Notes under the pieces: generated by a model
Told to the model about the DNA's origin: nothing
The model's input: the letters and a program-made list of their open reading frames with translations, nothing else
Databases searched by the model: none
Program-made: the position numbers and the translations under genes
Shown: positions 18,259-26,813 of the stretch, piece after piece
Position numbering within the stretch: position 1 is the stretch's first letter
How the letters are laid out: the number at the start of each line of letters is the position of its first letter
DNA from: Planctomycetia bacterium
GTDB taxonomy: Bacteria; Planctomycetota; Planctomycetia; Pirellulales; UBA1268
Assembly (NCBI GenBank): GCA_026401075.1
Contig: JAPLNQ010000243.1
Location: forward strand, 1 to 50,067
DNA: 50,067 nt
Direction of reading: 5' to 3'

Positions 18259-19712
18259 CGGCCGCTCTCCGCAGCCGGAGCCTGGTCCGGCTGCCCTGCC
18301 TTCGGCGCCACGCCTTCGGGGGCGGTCGTCGCTTTCCCAGAAGTCTCGCGGACCCGCACGGCCGCGCCGTCACTGAGCTGGGAATGGCCGGTCGTCACGA
18401 CGGGCACACCGACTGCGAGCGGACCAGACACCTCCACCCAGCGATGGACCGCCCCGGCCGATCCCGAAATGTCGAGCCGTGATCCGAGTTCGACCGGAAC
18501 GACGACCGCCTTGTCGTCCACGACGGTGAAGAGTTTCGTGACGCCTGCGTAGCGGACGATCGCCTCCTCCGGCACCGTCACGGCACCGTCATCGGCGCCG
18601 AGCAGAATCGAAGCCGTCGCGAACGAGCCAGACTTGAGCAGGCGTTCCCGGTTGGGCACCCAGACCTCGACTTCGAACGTGCGATTGGCCGTGTCGACGG
18701 TCGGATTGACGCGGGCGACGCGTCCGCCGATGGTTCGCCCGGGCAGGCTCTCGACCGCCAGATCCACCTCCTGGCCGGGTCGCACCTGCGACGCATACCG
18801 CTCCGGCACGGCGGCCTTCAGCTTGAGAACACTGTCCACGACCAGTCGGAAGAGCTTCGTGGGCGGCGCGGCACGGACGATCTCCCCCTCCGACACGAAC
18901 CGTTCGGCGACGGTGTAGGCCAGAGCGGGCTCGGCGTCCGTGGCGGGGACCGCGAGGACGGACGTGCCGGCCGCCTGCTTCAGGACGGGGGGCGTTCGCA
19001 CGGTGATGGCCGGTGCGAGGATGCGTGTGTCACGCAGTCGTTTGCCCGCCGTCTCCAGCACGGCCTGCCGATGCCGCACGGTGGCGAGCGTCTGCTCCGC
19101 CTCGAGGAGTCGCTGCTTCGTGTCGAGCCTGGCCGTCTGCAGGTTCAGCTCGGCTTTCTCGTAGTCGTCCTTGGTCATGACGCCCCGGGCGGTCAGGGCC
19201 TTGTAGCGATCGAACGTATCCGCGGCATTTCGCTCCACGAGCCTGGCCCGCTCGACGCTCGGCAGTGTTTCGGTGGAGAACAACGCATCGGGAACCTTGC
19301 TCAGTCCGAGGCGTGCGAGTTCGAGTTCGAGGCTGCGGGCATTCTCCTGGACCGCGAGCTGGAAATCGGTGGCGTCGATTTCCAGCAGCAGGTCACCGGG
19401 CGACACCAGATCGCCGACGTCGCGGGCCACCCGGTGCACGTTGCCATCGACCTGAGGGCTGATCTCGATCTCCTCGAACCCGTGCAACGTGCCCACGGTG
19501 CGGACACGCCGCTCGACCGTTCGCGGCACGGCGGCGGTCACCGTCACGGCGATCGCCTCGGGATGTCTGGCCGTGTGAAGGGCTGGTGGATGAGTCGCGG
19601 CTGCCGGCTCCGCCGGGCGTTTCCAGCCGGGAATCAGGCCGAAGAAGGCCGCTGCCACGACGCCGCCGCCGACGACCGCCAGGAGGCCCACCGTTTTCAT
19701 CCATCGCAGCAT
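18255..19712 (-). CDS. RND periplasmic adaptor (membrane fusion protein)
   Basis: A 485-residue adaptor. An N-terminal membrane anchor (about 7-27) is followed by a lipoyl half (VGTLHGFEEIEISPQVDGNV, then 'GDLVSPGDLLLEIDATDF'), a long helical hairpin (about 100-200), the second lipoyl half, a beta-barrel (AYTVAERFVSEGEIVRAAPP through 'GGRVARVNPTVDTANRTFEV') and a membrane-proximal domain. It links the RND pump to an outer-membrane channel. The start ATG at 19712 has AGAGGCG upstream; the open frame back to 20129 overlaps the AhpD gene and lacks adaptor features. Its stop overlaps the pump's start by four bases, so the two are translationally coupled. Confidence 0.9.
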   Translation of the reverse strand: MLRWMKTVGLLAVVGGGVVAAAFFGLIPGWKRPAEPAAATHPPALHTARHPEAIAVTVTAAVPRTVERRVRTVGTLHGFEEIEISPQVDGNVHRVARDVGDLVSPGDLLLEIDATDFQLAVQENARSLELELARLGLSKVPDALFSTETLPSVERARLVERNAADTFDRYKALTARGVMTKDDYEKAELNLQTARLDTKQRLLEAEQTLATVRHRQAVLETAGKRLRDTRILAPAITVRTPPVLKQAAGTSVLAVPATDAEPALAYTVAERFVSEGEIVRAAPPTKLFRLVVDSVLKLKAAVPERYASQVRPGQEVDLAVESLPGRTIGGRVARVNPTVDTANRTFEVEVWVPNRERLLKSGSFATASILLGADDGAVTVPEEAIVRYAGVTKLFTVVDDKAVVVPVELGSRLDISGSAGAVHRWVEVSGPLAVGVPVVTTGHSQLSDGAAVRVRETSGKATTAPEGVAPKAGQPDQAPAAESGR

Positions 19713-19744
19713 GATGTGTGTTTCGCCTCTCTGTGCCTTTGGCG

Positions 19745-20284
19745 TCAGACGGGCAGGCCACAGGCGACGGCGTTGATCACGGCGGCGATGCGGACGGCGT
19801 CGTGGCAGGCCTCCTCGCTCACGCCCAGATGCACGAGGCTCGCCTCGTGGTTCTTGATGCACAGTTCGCAGCCGGCGAGCGCCGCGCAGCCCAGGCTCAT
19901 CAGTTCGAAGTCGGCCTTGGAGGTGGCCGGCTGGGCCATGCGGCTCATCCGCAGCCGCGGGGAACGGGCCTCGTAGCTCTCCTTGCCCAGCATGTGGCGG
20001 AAGCGGTAATAGACGGTGTTCATCGCCATCAGACCGGCGGCGGCGGCGGCATCGGAGATCACCGGGGCTGCTGCGGCCGCGTCGACAGCCCGCAGATCCG
20101 CCTCGATCGCCTCGGCGAGCGGCCGGCACCGCACGAACGCGGCGGCGGCCAGGGCCACGCCCAGGCTCTGGAGCGGCTGGAGGTTTTCGCCGACGAGGAC
20201 GCTCGAAAGATTGAGCCGGATGTCTTTCAGTTCGTCGGAGAGTGTGTCACGGAGGGCGTCGATCGAGGGGGTGGCGATGGACAT
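19745..20284 (-). CDS. AhpD-like alkylhydroperoxidase / carboxymuconolactone decarboxylase family protein
   Basis: A 179-residue all-helical protein of the AhpD type. The redox motif is C139-E-L-C142 with H146 (GCELCIKNH), placed near the C-terminal third as in AhpD. The family reduces peroxiredoxin AhpC or peroxides through the CxxC pair. No ahpC is present nearby; instead it lies 32 bases upstream of the RND adaptor on the same strand, so it may be part of that operon and act against oxidants linked to exported compounds (inference). The ATG at 20284 is chosen because family similarity starts there. Confidence 0.8.
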   Translation of the reverse strand: MSIATPSIDALRDTLSDELKDIRLNLSSVLVGENLQPLQSLGVALAAAAFVRCRPLAEAIEADLRAVDAAAAAPVISDAAAAAGLMAMNTVYYRFRHMLGKESYEARSPRLRMSRMAQPATSKADFELMSLGCAALAGCELCIKNHEASLVHLGVSEEACHDAVRIAAVINAVACGLPV

Positions 20285-20417
20285 GGCAAAAGGCTCCCGT
20301 GCGCCGTGGACGGCAGGTGGAAAATGATACGGAGTGCGAGGATTGTAGCTGTTCGTTGAAGCCAGGGCGGTTGGAATGCTAGTCTGTGGCAGTTTTGCGC
20401 GCACCTCAGGTTTTTCC
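20285..20417. promoter_or_regulatory. divergent promoter region ahpD-like / carB
   Basis: A 133-base gap between divergent genes. TTGAAG (20356-20361) and TAGTCT (20380-20385), 18 bases apart, form a weak sigma-70-like pair pointing towards carB. No attenuator-like or PurR/ArgR-like site is recognised. Confidence 0.3.
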
Positions 20418-23400
20418 ATGCCCCGTCGCGACGATCTTCACACGATTCTGCTGATCGGTTCCGGGCCCATCGTCATCGGGCAGGCCTGCGAATTCGATTA
20501 TTCAGGCACCCAGGCATGCAAGGCGCTCCGCGAGGACGGCTACCGCGTCGTGCTGGTGCATTCAAACCCGGCCACGATCATGACCGATCCGGGCACGGCC
20601 GACCGCACCTACATCGAGCCGCTCACCTGGCAGATGTTGGAGAAGGTGATCGAGGTGGAGAAGCCCGACGCCGTGCTCCCCACGCTCGGCGGCCAGACGG
20701 CCCTCAATCTCGCTCTGGAGTTGGAACGCCACGGCGTGCTCGCAAAACATGGCGTCGAGATGATCGGTGCCCGGAGCGATGCGATCCGCCGCGGTGAGGA
20801 CCGCGAGATTTTCAAGCAGACGATGCGGAAGATCGGCCTCGAGACCTGCCGCGGTCGGATCGTGAAGAGTTTGCCAGAGGCGCGAGAGGTGCTCTCCGAG
20901 ATCGGCCTGCCCGCCGTGATCCGCCCCAGCTTCACGCTCGGCGGCTCGGGTTCCGGAATCGCGTTCAATCGCGAGGAGTTCGACCAGAAGGTGCAGCGAG
21001 GCCTCGATCTCTCGCCGGTCGGCGAAGTGCTCGTCGAGGAGTCGATCCTCGGTTGGAAGGAATATGAGATGGAGGTGATGCGCGACGCGGACGACAACGC
21101 CGTCGTGATCTGCTCCATCGAAAACTTCGACCCCTGCGGCGTGCACACCGGCGACTCGATCACGGTCGCCCCGGCACTGACGCTCACCGACCGGCAGTAT
21201 CAGCGGATGCGAGACGCCAGCTTCGCCGTCATCCGGGCGATCGGCGTCGAGACGGGCGGTTCGAACATCCAGTTCGCCGTGCATCCCGAGAACGGCCGCA
21301 TGATCGTGATCGAGATGAATCCGCGCGTGAGCCGGTCAAGCGCGCTGGCGAGCAAGGCCACCGGCTTTCCAATCGCGAAGATCGCCGCGAAGCTGGCGGT
21401 GGGCTGGCGGCTCCACGAGCTCCCCAACGACATCACGCGGCGGACGAAGGCCTGCTTCGAGCCCTCGATCGACTACGTCGTCGTGAAGGTGCCGCGGTTC
21501 GCGTTCGAGAAATTCCCTGAGGCCGACAGCAGGCTCACCACGCAGATGAAGAGCGTCGGGGAGACGATGGCGATCGGCCGCACGTTCAAGGAGGCCTTCC
21601 AGAAGTCGCTCCGCGGCCTGGAGGTCGGCAGCTTCGGCTTCGGCTGCGACGGCAAGGATCTCTGGGGCACCGCGGCTGAGCCGTCGCTCGATGACATTCG
21701 CGCTCGCGTGGCGACGGCCGACCCCGACCGCGTCTGGTATCTCCGGTATGCGTTCAAGGCGGGCATGACGGTCGAGGAAGTCCATGAGCTCACGGCCATC
21801 GATCGCTGGTTCCTCGACCAGCTCCAGCAGATCGTGGAGATCGAGAGCCTGATTCGCACCGTCGGCACGCTCGCGGCGATCGACGATGGCCTGATGCGGC
21901 ACGCCAAGCAGGCGGGCTTCTCCGACCGGCAGCTGGCCGTGATGCTCGGCGCCTCGGAAATGGAGGTGCGCGACGATCGCAAGCGGCGTGGGATCCTGGC
22001 CACCTACAAGTCGGTCGACACCTGCGCCGCCGAGTTCGAGGCCCAGACGCCCTACTACTATTCCACCTGGGAAGATGAGGACGAGATCAGGCCCAAGGAG
22101 CCGGGCAAGAAACGGGTGATGATCCTCGGTGGAGGACCCAACCGCATCGGGCAGGGCATCGAGTTCGACTACTGCTGCTGCCATGCGAGCTTCGCGCTCC
22201 GCGAGATGGGGATCGAGAGCGTGATGGTCAACTCGAACCCGGAGACGGTGAGCACCGACTACGACACGAGTGACATGCTCTTCTTCGAGCCGCTGACGTG
22301 CGAAGACGTGCTCAACATCGCCGACCGCATCCAGCCCGACGGCGTGATCGTGCAACTCGGTGGGCAGACACCGCTGAACCTGGCCCGGGCGCTTTTTGCC
22401 GCCGGCCTGCCGATCATCGGCACGAGTGTCGACACGATCGAAATGGCGGAGGATCGGGAGAAGTTTCGCGAACTGCTCGACCGCGTCGGTCTCAAGCAGC
22501 CCGCCAGCGGCATCGCGCGAACGCTGGAGCAGGCCCGCCGCGAGGTGGCCAGGATCGGCTTCCCGTCGCTCGTGCGACCCAGCTTCGTGCTCGGCGGACG
22601 GGCCATGGAGATCTGCTACGACCACGTGCAGTTCGAGCGGTATGTGGCCGAGGCCTTTGCCGTGGCGCAGGGGCAGCCAGTGCTGATCGACCGGTTTCTC
22701 GAGGATGCGATCGAGGTCGACGTCGACTGCATCGGCGACGGCCGCGACGTGATCGTCGCCGGCGTGATGGAGCACATCGAGGAGGCGGGGGTTCACTCCG
22801 GCGACTCGGCCTGCTGCATCCCGCCGCACAGTCTGTCGGTGGAGGTGGTCGGCGAGATCAAGAAGGCTGCGATCAGCAGGGCGCGGGCCCTGAGTGTGGT
22901 CGGCCTCATGAACGTGCAGTTTGCGGTCAAGAAGGAGGATGGAAAGCCGACGCTGTATGTGATCGAAGTGAACCCACGGGCCAGTCGCACCGTGCCGTTT
23001 GTCGCCAAGGCCACGGGCCTGCCGGTGGCGAAGGTGGCGGTGAAGGCGATGGCGGGCATGACGCTGGCGGAGCAGGGAATCGACTCCGATCCGGTGCCGG
23101 CACACGTGAGCGTGAAGGAGAGCGTGTTCCCGTTCGTGAAGTTCGCCGGCGTCGACATCGCGCTGGGGCCCGAGATGCGGAGCACTGGCGAAGTGATGGG
23201 CGTGAGTGACCGCTTCAGCATCGCCTTTGCCAAGAGCCAGATCGCGGCCGGCATTCTGCTGCCGCAGAAAGGAAGGATCTTCCTCAGCGTGGCGAGTCCG
23301 CAGGCCAAGGAGATGATGGTGGGTCTGGCCCGCCGGCTCGTGGCGATGGGCTTCGAGCTGATCGCCACCTCCGGCACGGCGCGGGCGCTCACCGAGGCGG

Positions 23401-23684
23401 GCATCGCCGTCGAGATCGTGAAAAAGCTGCAGGAGGGGCATCCGAACCTGATCGATTCACTCATCGACGGTCGCGTGCAGTTGATCTTCAACACACCGCG
23501 GGGCAAGGGGGCGAGGACCGACGAGGGTCGCATCCGGGCCGCGAGTGTGCAGTATGGCGTGCCCTGCATCACGACGCTGCCGGCAGCAGAGGCCTGCGTG
23601 CTGGCGATGGAGGCCCTCCGCACCGAGCAGCTGGAAGTGCAGGCGATCCAGGACCGGTTTCCGGCGAGCGTTACGGCTCGGTAG
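20418..23684 (+). CDS. carB: carbamoyl-phosphate synthase large subunit
   Basis: A complete 1088-residue CarB, near the standard 1073. It makes carbamoyl phosphate from bicarbonate, ATP and ammonia delivered by the small subunit, for pyrimidine and arginine synthesis. The N-terminal ATP-grasp half begins [20 protein letters not shown] and contains [13 protein letters not shown]. The oligomerisation region follows. The second ATP-grasp half begins [20 protein letters not shown], with '[13 protein letters not shown]'. The last 130 residues are the MGS-like allosteric domain ([18 protein letters not shown]...). The second half resembles the first, reflecting the known internal duplication. ATG 20418 is preferred over 20376 because it begins the conserved [17 protein letters not shown]. 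carA is not in the window. Confidence 0.97.
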   Translation: MPRRDDLHTILLIGSGPIVIGQACEFDYSGTQACKALREDGYRVVLVHSNPATIMTDPGTADRTYIEPLTWQMLEKVIEVEKPDAVLPTLGGQTALNLALELERHGVLAKHGVEMIGARSDAIRRGEDREIFKQTMRKIGLETCRGRIVKSLPEAREVLSEIGLPAVIRPSFTLGGSGSGIAFNREEFDQKVQRGLDLSPVGEVLVEESILGWKEYEMEVMRDADDNAVVICSIENFDPCGVHTGDSITVAPALTLTDRQYQRMRDASFAVIRAIGVETGGSNIQFAVHPENGRMIVIEMNPRVSRSSALASKATGFPIAKIAAKLAVGWRLHELPNDITRRTKACFEPSIDYVVVKVPRFAFEKFPEADSRLTTQMKSVGETMAIGRTFKEAFQKSLRGLEVGSFGFGCDGKDLWGTAAEPSLDDIRARVATADPDRVWYLRYAFKAGMTVEEVHELTAIDRWFLDQLQQIVEIESLIRTVGTLAAIDDGLMRHAKQAGFSDRQLAVMLGASEMEVRDDRKRRGILATYKSVDTCAAEFEAQTPYYYSTWEDEDEIRPKEPGKKRVMILGGGPNRIGQGIEFDYCCCHASFALREMGIESVMVNSNPETVSTDYDTSDMLFFEPLTCEDVLNIADRIQPDGVIVQLGGQTPLNLARALFAAGLPIIGTSVDTIEMAEDREKFRELLDRVGLKQPASGIARTLEQARREVARIGFPSLVRPSFVLGGRAMEICYDHVQFERYVAEAFAVAQGQPVLIDRFLEDAIEVDVDCIGDGRDVIVAGVMEHIEEAGVHSGDSACCIPPHSLSVEVVGEIKKAAISRARALSVVGLMNVQFAVKKEDGKPTLYVIEVNPRASRTVPFVAKATGLPVAKVAVKAMAGMTLAEQGIDSDPVPAHVSVKESVFPFVKFAGVDIALGPEMRSTGEVMGVSDRFSIAFAKSQIAAGILLPQKGRIFLSVASPQAKEMMVGLARRLVAMGFELIATSGTARALTEAGIAVEIVKKLQEGHPNLIDSLIDGRVQLIFNTPRGKGARTDEGRIRAASVQYGVPCITTLPAAEACVLAMEALRTEQLEVQAIQDRFPASVTAR

Positions 23685-23769
23685 CGACAGCGGAATTCGA
23701 CAGGCGGTGCTGCTTCGCGTAAGGTTGCTGGTGAGTCAACGCCAACGTGGGCCATGGAGATCCTCCTCG

Positions 23770-23994
23770 ATGACGAAGCATCATTTCACCGTCGTTCTCG
23801 AACGTGATCCTGAGGGCGGATTTCATGCGTCCTGCCCCGCCCTCAAAGGCTGCCACTCCGAGGGCGACACAGTCGACGAGGCTGTGGCGAACGTCCGCGA
23901 GGCGATCGAGGTGTATTTGGAAAGCATGGCCGCCAAGGGGGAAACGATTCCGGTGGAGGATCTGCTGATCAAGCCGGTCGAGGTCGCGATATGA
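23770..23994 (+). CDS. hicB: HicB family antitoxin
   Basis: A 74-residue HicB-type protein with a partial RNase H fold: FTVVLERDPEGGFHASCPAL, then 'GCHSEGDTVDEAVANVREAI' and 'EVYLES'. It lacks an added DNA-binding C-terminal domain. It should neutralise the adjacent HicA toxin by direct binding. The ATG at 23770 has GGAG nine or so bases upstream. The stop overlaps the hicA start by four bases (ATGA), giving coupled synthesis. The antitoxin comes first, the reverse of the commonest hicAB order. Confidence 0.9.
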   Translation: MTKHHFTVVLERDPEGGFHASCPALKGCHSEGDTVDEAVANVREAIEVYLESMAAKGETIPVEDLLIKPVEVAI

Positions 23995-24224
23995 CGCGGC
24001 TGCCGGCGGTGACTGCCCGGGAACTGGTTGTCGTGGCCGAAAAGCTCGGATTCGTTTTGGATCGGCAAAAGGGCAGCCATGCCGTGTTCATCCGGGCAGC
24101 GGGAGACGAACGGCAGCGGATTGTGGTGCCGATCCACAAGGGACGCACCTTGAAGCGGGGAACGCTGCACGGTCTCATTGCGGACATGGGCATCACGGTC
24201 GAAGAATTCGTGGAGATGCTGTGA
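23991..24224 (+). CDS. hicA: HicA family mRNA interferase toxin
   Basis: A 77-residue HicA with the dsRNA-binding-like fold: 'TARELVVVAEKLGFVLDRQK', the active-site histidine in GSHAVF (His30), 'RIVVPIHKGRTLKRGTLHGL' and a C-terminal helix. The toxin cleaves mRNA, halting translation when HicB is lost. The catalytic motif is intact, so the pair looks functional. It sits between carB and rlmKL; a 22-base gap separates it from rlmKL. Confidence 0.9.
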   Translation: MTRLPAVTARELVVVAEKLGFVLDRQKGSHAVFIRAAGDERQRIVVPIHKGRTLKRGTLHGLIADMGITVEEFVEML

Positions 24225-24246
24225 CCTTCGACCGATCGAGAGCGTG

Positions 24247-26679
24247 ATGGACGTGGTGCGATTTCCTGCAGTGCCTCCCACCCCCCGGCCGTTGCCGGCG
24301 CCGTCGCCTGACGAGCCGCCGCGGATGACCGCGCGGACGCTTGAAGGCCTCGAGTGGATCCTCGCGCAGGAGTTGGAGCGTGTGGGGGCGCAGGACCTCC
24401 GCATCGGTCGGCGGACAATCGAGTTCTCGGCCGCTCCCGGGGCTGAAAAGGAGACGCTCTACCGGGCGGTGCTCGAGAGCCGCGCGGCGATCCGCGTGCT
24501 CGAGCCGCTCGGACGGTTTCGCGTCGACTCGCCCGACTCGCTCTATCACGCGATGCAGGAGGTCGACTGGACGGAACAGCTGAAGATCTCCGACACGCTG
24601 CGGGTCGATGCCGCGATCCACGACACGTTTCTGACGCACTCGCTCTACGCCGCCCAGATCGTCAAGGATGCGATCGTCGACCAGCTCCGCACGCCGAGTG
24701 GCAAGCGTCCGAGCGTGCAGCTGCGGGGAGCGACGCTCCGGCTCGGGCTCCATTTGGTAGGCGACGTGGCGACGATCTTCCGCGACGCCGCTGGTCGGTC
24801 GCTCCACCAACGGGGCTGGCGGATGGGGGAGGTTGACGCGCCGCTCTCCGAAGTGCTCGCCGCCGGCATCCTCGGGATCACGGGCTGGTGGCACGCTGGC
24901 GAGCGTGCCCAGGAGTCGTCAAACGACGAGCCATTGTTAGACCCGATGTGTGGCTCCGGCACGCTCGTCATCGAGGCGGCCACGATCGCCGCGCGGATCG
25001 CGCCGGGGTTGTATCGCGCGAGGCGGAAGGCGCACGGCTTCTATAAGTTTCGCGACTGCGACCGCGGCCTCTTTGACCGGCTGGTGGCGGAACTCGAGGC
25101 CCGCGTCCGGCAGCCGGCCGGAGGCTTTCAGGCCAGCGATCTCGATCCCAATGCTGTCGCTGCGGCGAAGGCCTGCGCCGAGGCGGCGGGCGTGGCAGCG
25201 TGCATCACGATCGACGTGAAACACTTCGAGCAAGCCAGGCCGGCGGGGGCGGGCGGGCTCGTGGTCACCAATCCTCCGTATGGCGAACGCCTGCCGCTGC
25301 CGCGGTCCGCCGCCTTCTTCAGGCGGTTTGGCGACTGGCTCGTGCAGCAGTGCGGTGGCTGGCGGGCGGCCATCCTCTCGGCCGACACGCCTGCGGCCGG
25401 CCAGCTCGGCCTGCGGCCCACGTATCGCGTGCCGCTCTTCAACGGTCCGATCGCCTGCCGACTTTTGGAACTGGAGATCAAGCGGCGCGATGTTCCGCCT
25501 CCCCCGGGAGACACAGGCACCCCCGACGCTGAGCGACGGGATCGGCGGAAGCTCGACGAGCATGGGAGCTTTCGCCCTGAGGAGGAAAGCGGCTCCGTAG
25601 AGGGTGACGGCGAAAGATCCCCGCGAGGAGACTTCTGCCGTCCCGGCGACAATCCGGACGGCTTCAATGCCCCGGCTCAGGCCCCTGCATCGGCCTCCGG
25701 CCGCCCGCACATGCGCACGACCGACGATCAGATCGGCGACTTCCGCCGGCGGCTCGCCAAGCGGTTCAAACATCTTTCCAAGTGGGCCCGCCGCCAAGGG
25801 ATCGAAGCGTTTCGTGTCTACGACCGCGACATTCCCGAGATCCCGCTGGTGATCGACTGGTATGCCGGCTGGCTCCACGCCGCCGAGTATGAGCGGCCGC
25901 ACGAACGCACCGACATCGAGCACGACGTCTGGCTCGACAAGATGATCGAGGCGGCGGCGTTGGAACTTGGCGTGCCGTCGATGCAGACCTTCCTGAAGGT
26001 TCGCCGCCGCCAGCGAGATGGTGGGCAGTATGAAAAAGTCGACCAGCGGCAGGCGGTGCTTGCGGTGAAGGAGGGAGATCTGTCGTTCGAGGTCAACCTC
26101 TCCGACTATCTCGATACGGGACTGTTCCTCGACCACCGTCAGACGCGGGCCATGGTCCGCGGCGAAGCCGAGGGGAAGCGGATGCTCAACCTCTTCTGCT
26201 ACACCGGAAGTTTTTCGGTCTATGCGGCCGCGGGCGGGGCCAAGGAGACGGTGAGCGTCGATCTCTCAAACACCTATCTCGAGTGGACGCGGACGAACCT
26301 CGCGAAGAATGGCTTCAAGGACGCGGGCCGCCACCGGATCGTGCGGGACGAAGCCCGCGCTTTCCTCGAGCACCGGGCCAATCGCGGCGAGCCGCCGTTC
26401 GATCTGGTGGTGGTCGATCCGCCGACCTACTCGCGGTCGGCGAAGAGCGAGACGCCGTGGGACATCGAGCGCGACCATGCCGAATTCCTGGAATTGGTGG
26501 CCAGGAATCTCATCACCGGGGGCATCGTCTATTTTTCGACCAACTTTCGCCGGTTTCATCTCGCCGAGGAGCGGCTGTCGGCCCTCTACACCTTCCGCGA
26601 GATCACCAATCGCACGATCCCCGAGGACTTCCGGAACGAACGCATTCACAGAGCCTGGCGGCTGGTGAAGCGGGGGTAA
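24247..26679 (+). CDS. rlmL: bifunctional 23S rRNA methyltransferase RlmKL
   Basis: An 810-residue fusion of RlmL and RlmK. The RlmL half has a THUMP domain (about 30-175), SAM motif LLDPMCGSGTLVIEAA (230-245) and the catalytic NPPYGE (342-347), and makes m2G2445. The RlmK half has LNLFCYTGSFSVYAAAGGA (647-665) and DPPTYSRS, and makes m7G2069; both act on the large-subunit rRNA. The linker of about 80 residues is low-complexity, and bases 25537-25649 (residues about 431-468) are a copy of dispersed repeat family 3, read in frame as RKLDEHGSFRPEEE...RGDFCRPGD. ATG 24247 starts the protein; an earlier in-frame start would overlap hicA. A strong hairpin follows the gene. Confidence 0.92.
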   Translation: MDVVRFPAVPPTPRPLPAPSPDEPPRMTARTLEGLEWILAQELERVGAQDLRIGRRTIEFSAAPGAEKETLYRAVLESRAAIRVLEPLGRFRVDSPDSLYHAMQEVDWTEQLKISDTLRVDAAIHDTFLTHSLYAAQIVKDAIVDQLRTPSGKRPSVQLRGATLRLGLHLVGDVATIFRDAAGRSLHQRGWRMGEVDAPLSEVLAAGILGITGWWHAGERAQESSNDEPLLDPMCGSGTLVIEAATIAARIAPGLYRARRKAHGFYKFRDCDRGLFDRLVAELEARVRQPAGGFQASDLDPNAVAAAKACAEAAGVAACITIDVKHFEQARPAGAGGLVVTNPPYGERLPLPRSAAFFRRFGDWLVQQCGGWRAAILSADTPAAGQLGLRPTYRVPLFNGPIACRLLELEIKRRDVPPPPGDTGTPDAERRDRRKLDEHGSFRPEEESGSVEGDGERSPRGDFCRPGDNPDGFNAPAQAPASASGRPHMRTTDDQIGDFRRRLAKRFKHLSKWARRQGIEAFRVYDRDIPEIPLVIDWYAGWLHAAEYERPHERTDIEHDVWLDKMIEAAALELGVPSMQTFLKVRRRQRDGGQYEKVDQRQAVLAVKEGDLSFEVNLSDYLDTGLFLDHRQTRAMVRGEAEGKRMLNLFCYTGSFSVYAAAGGAKETVSVDLSNTYLEWTRTNLAKNGFKDAGRHRIVRDEARAFLEHRANRGEPPFDLVVVDPPTYSRSAKSETPWDIERDHAEFLELVARNLITGGIVYFSTNFRRFHLAEERLSALYTFREITNRTIPEDFRNERIHRAWRLVKRG
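25537..25649 (+). repeat. dispersed repeat family 3, copy C, inside the rlmKL coding region
   Basis: The unit starts CGGGATCGGCGGAAGCTCGA and ends GAGACTTCTGCCGTCCCGGC, the same ends as copies A and B. The interior has diverged but keeps GGCGAAA before the right end. It lies wholly in the interdomain linker and keeps the frame open. Confidence 0.7.
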
Positions 26680-26711
26680 GTGGTTGACGGTATCCGCTGC
26701 AGACCCGGAGT

Positions 26712-26737
26712 CCCCCGGCTTCCGCCGGGGGCTTTTA
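26712..26737 (+). terminator. rho-independent terminator after rlmKL
   Basis: An 8-bp perfect GC stem, CCCCCGGC (26712-26719) with GCCGGGGG (26724-26731), has a TTCC loop and is followed by CTTTTA. It sits 33 bases after the rlmKL stop and before the liv operon. It would end the hicBA-rlmKL transcript. Confidence 0.7.
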
Positions 26738-26750
26738 TGGGAGTCGGCAT

Positions 26751-26776
26751 CATCCGTGAGGGACATGGGCAGCCCC
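26751..26776. repeat. dispersed repeat family 2, fragment
   Basis: ATCCGTGAGGG is joined directly to the terminus CATGGGCAGCCCC (26764-26776). Both motifs occur at the two ends of the full copy at 4751-4847, so this looks like an internally deleted copy. Confidence 0.55.
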
Positions 26777-26813
26777 GAACCGTAGCAGCCTCGGGTCTGC
26801 TAAGGTATCAGCC

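Noticed and set aside
16415-18552. Long open frames of more than 600 codons antisense or out of frame to the RND pump
   Set aside because: They mirror the GC-rich third-position pattern of the pump, are rich in Arg, Gly and Asp, and show no domain; the RND reading is unmistakable.
21336-23441. 701-codon open frame antisense to carB
   Set aside because: It is the shadow of a fully conserved carB with no recognisable protein motifs.
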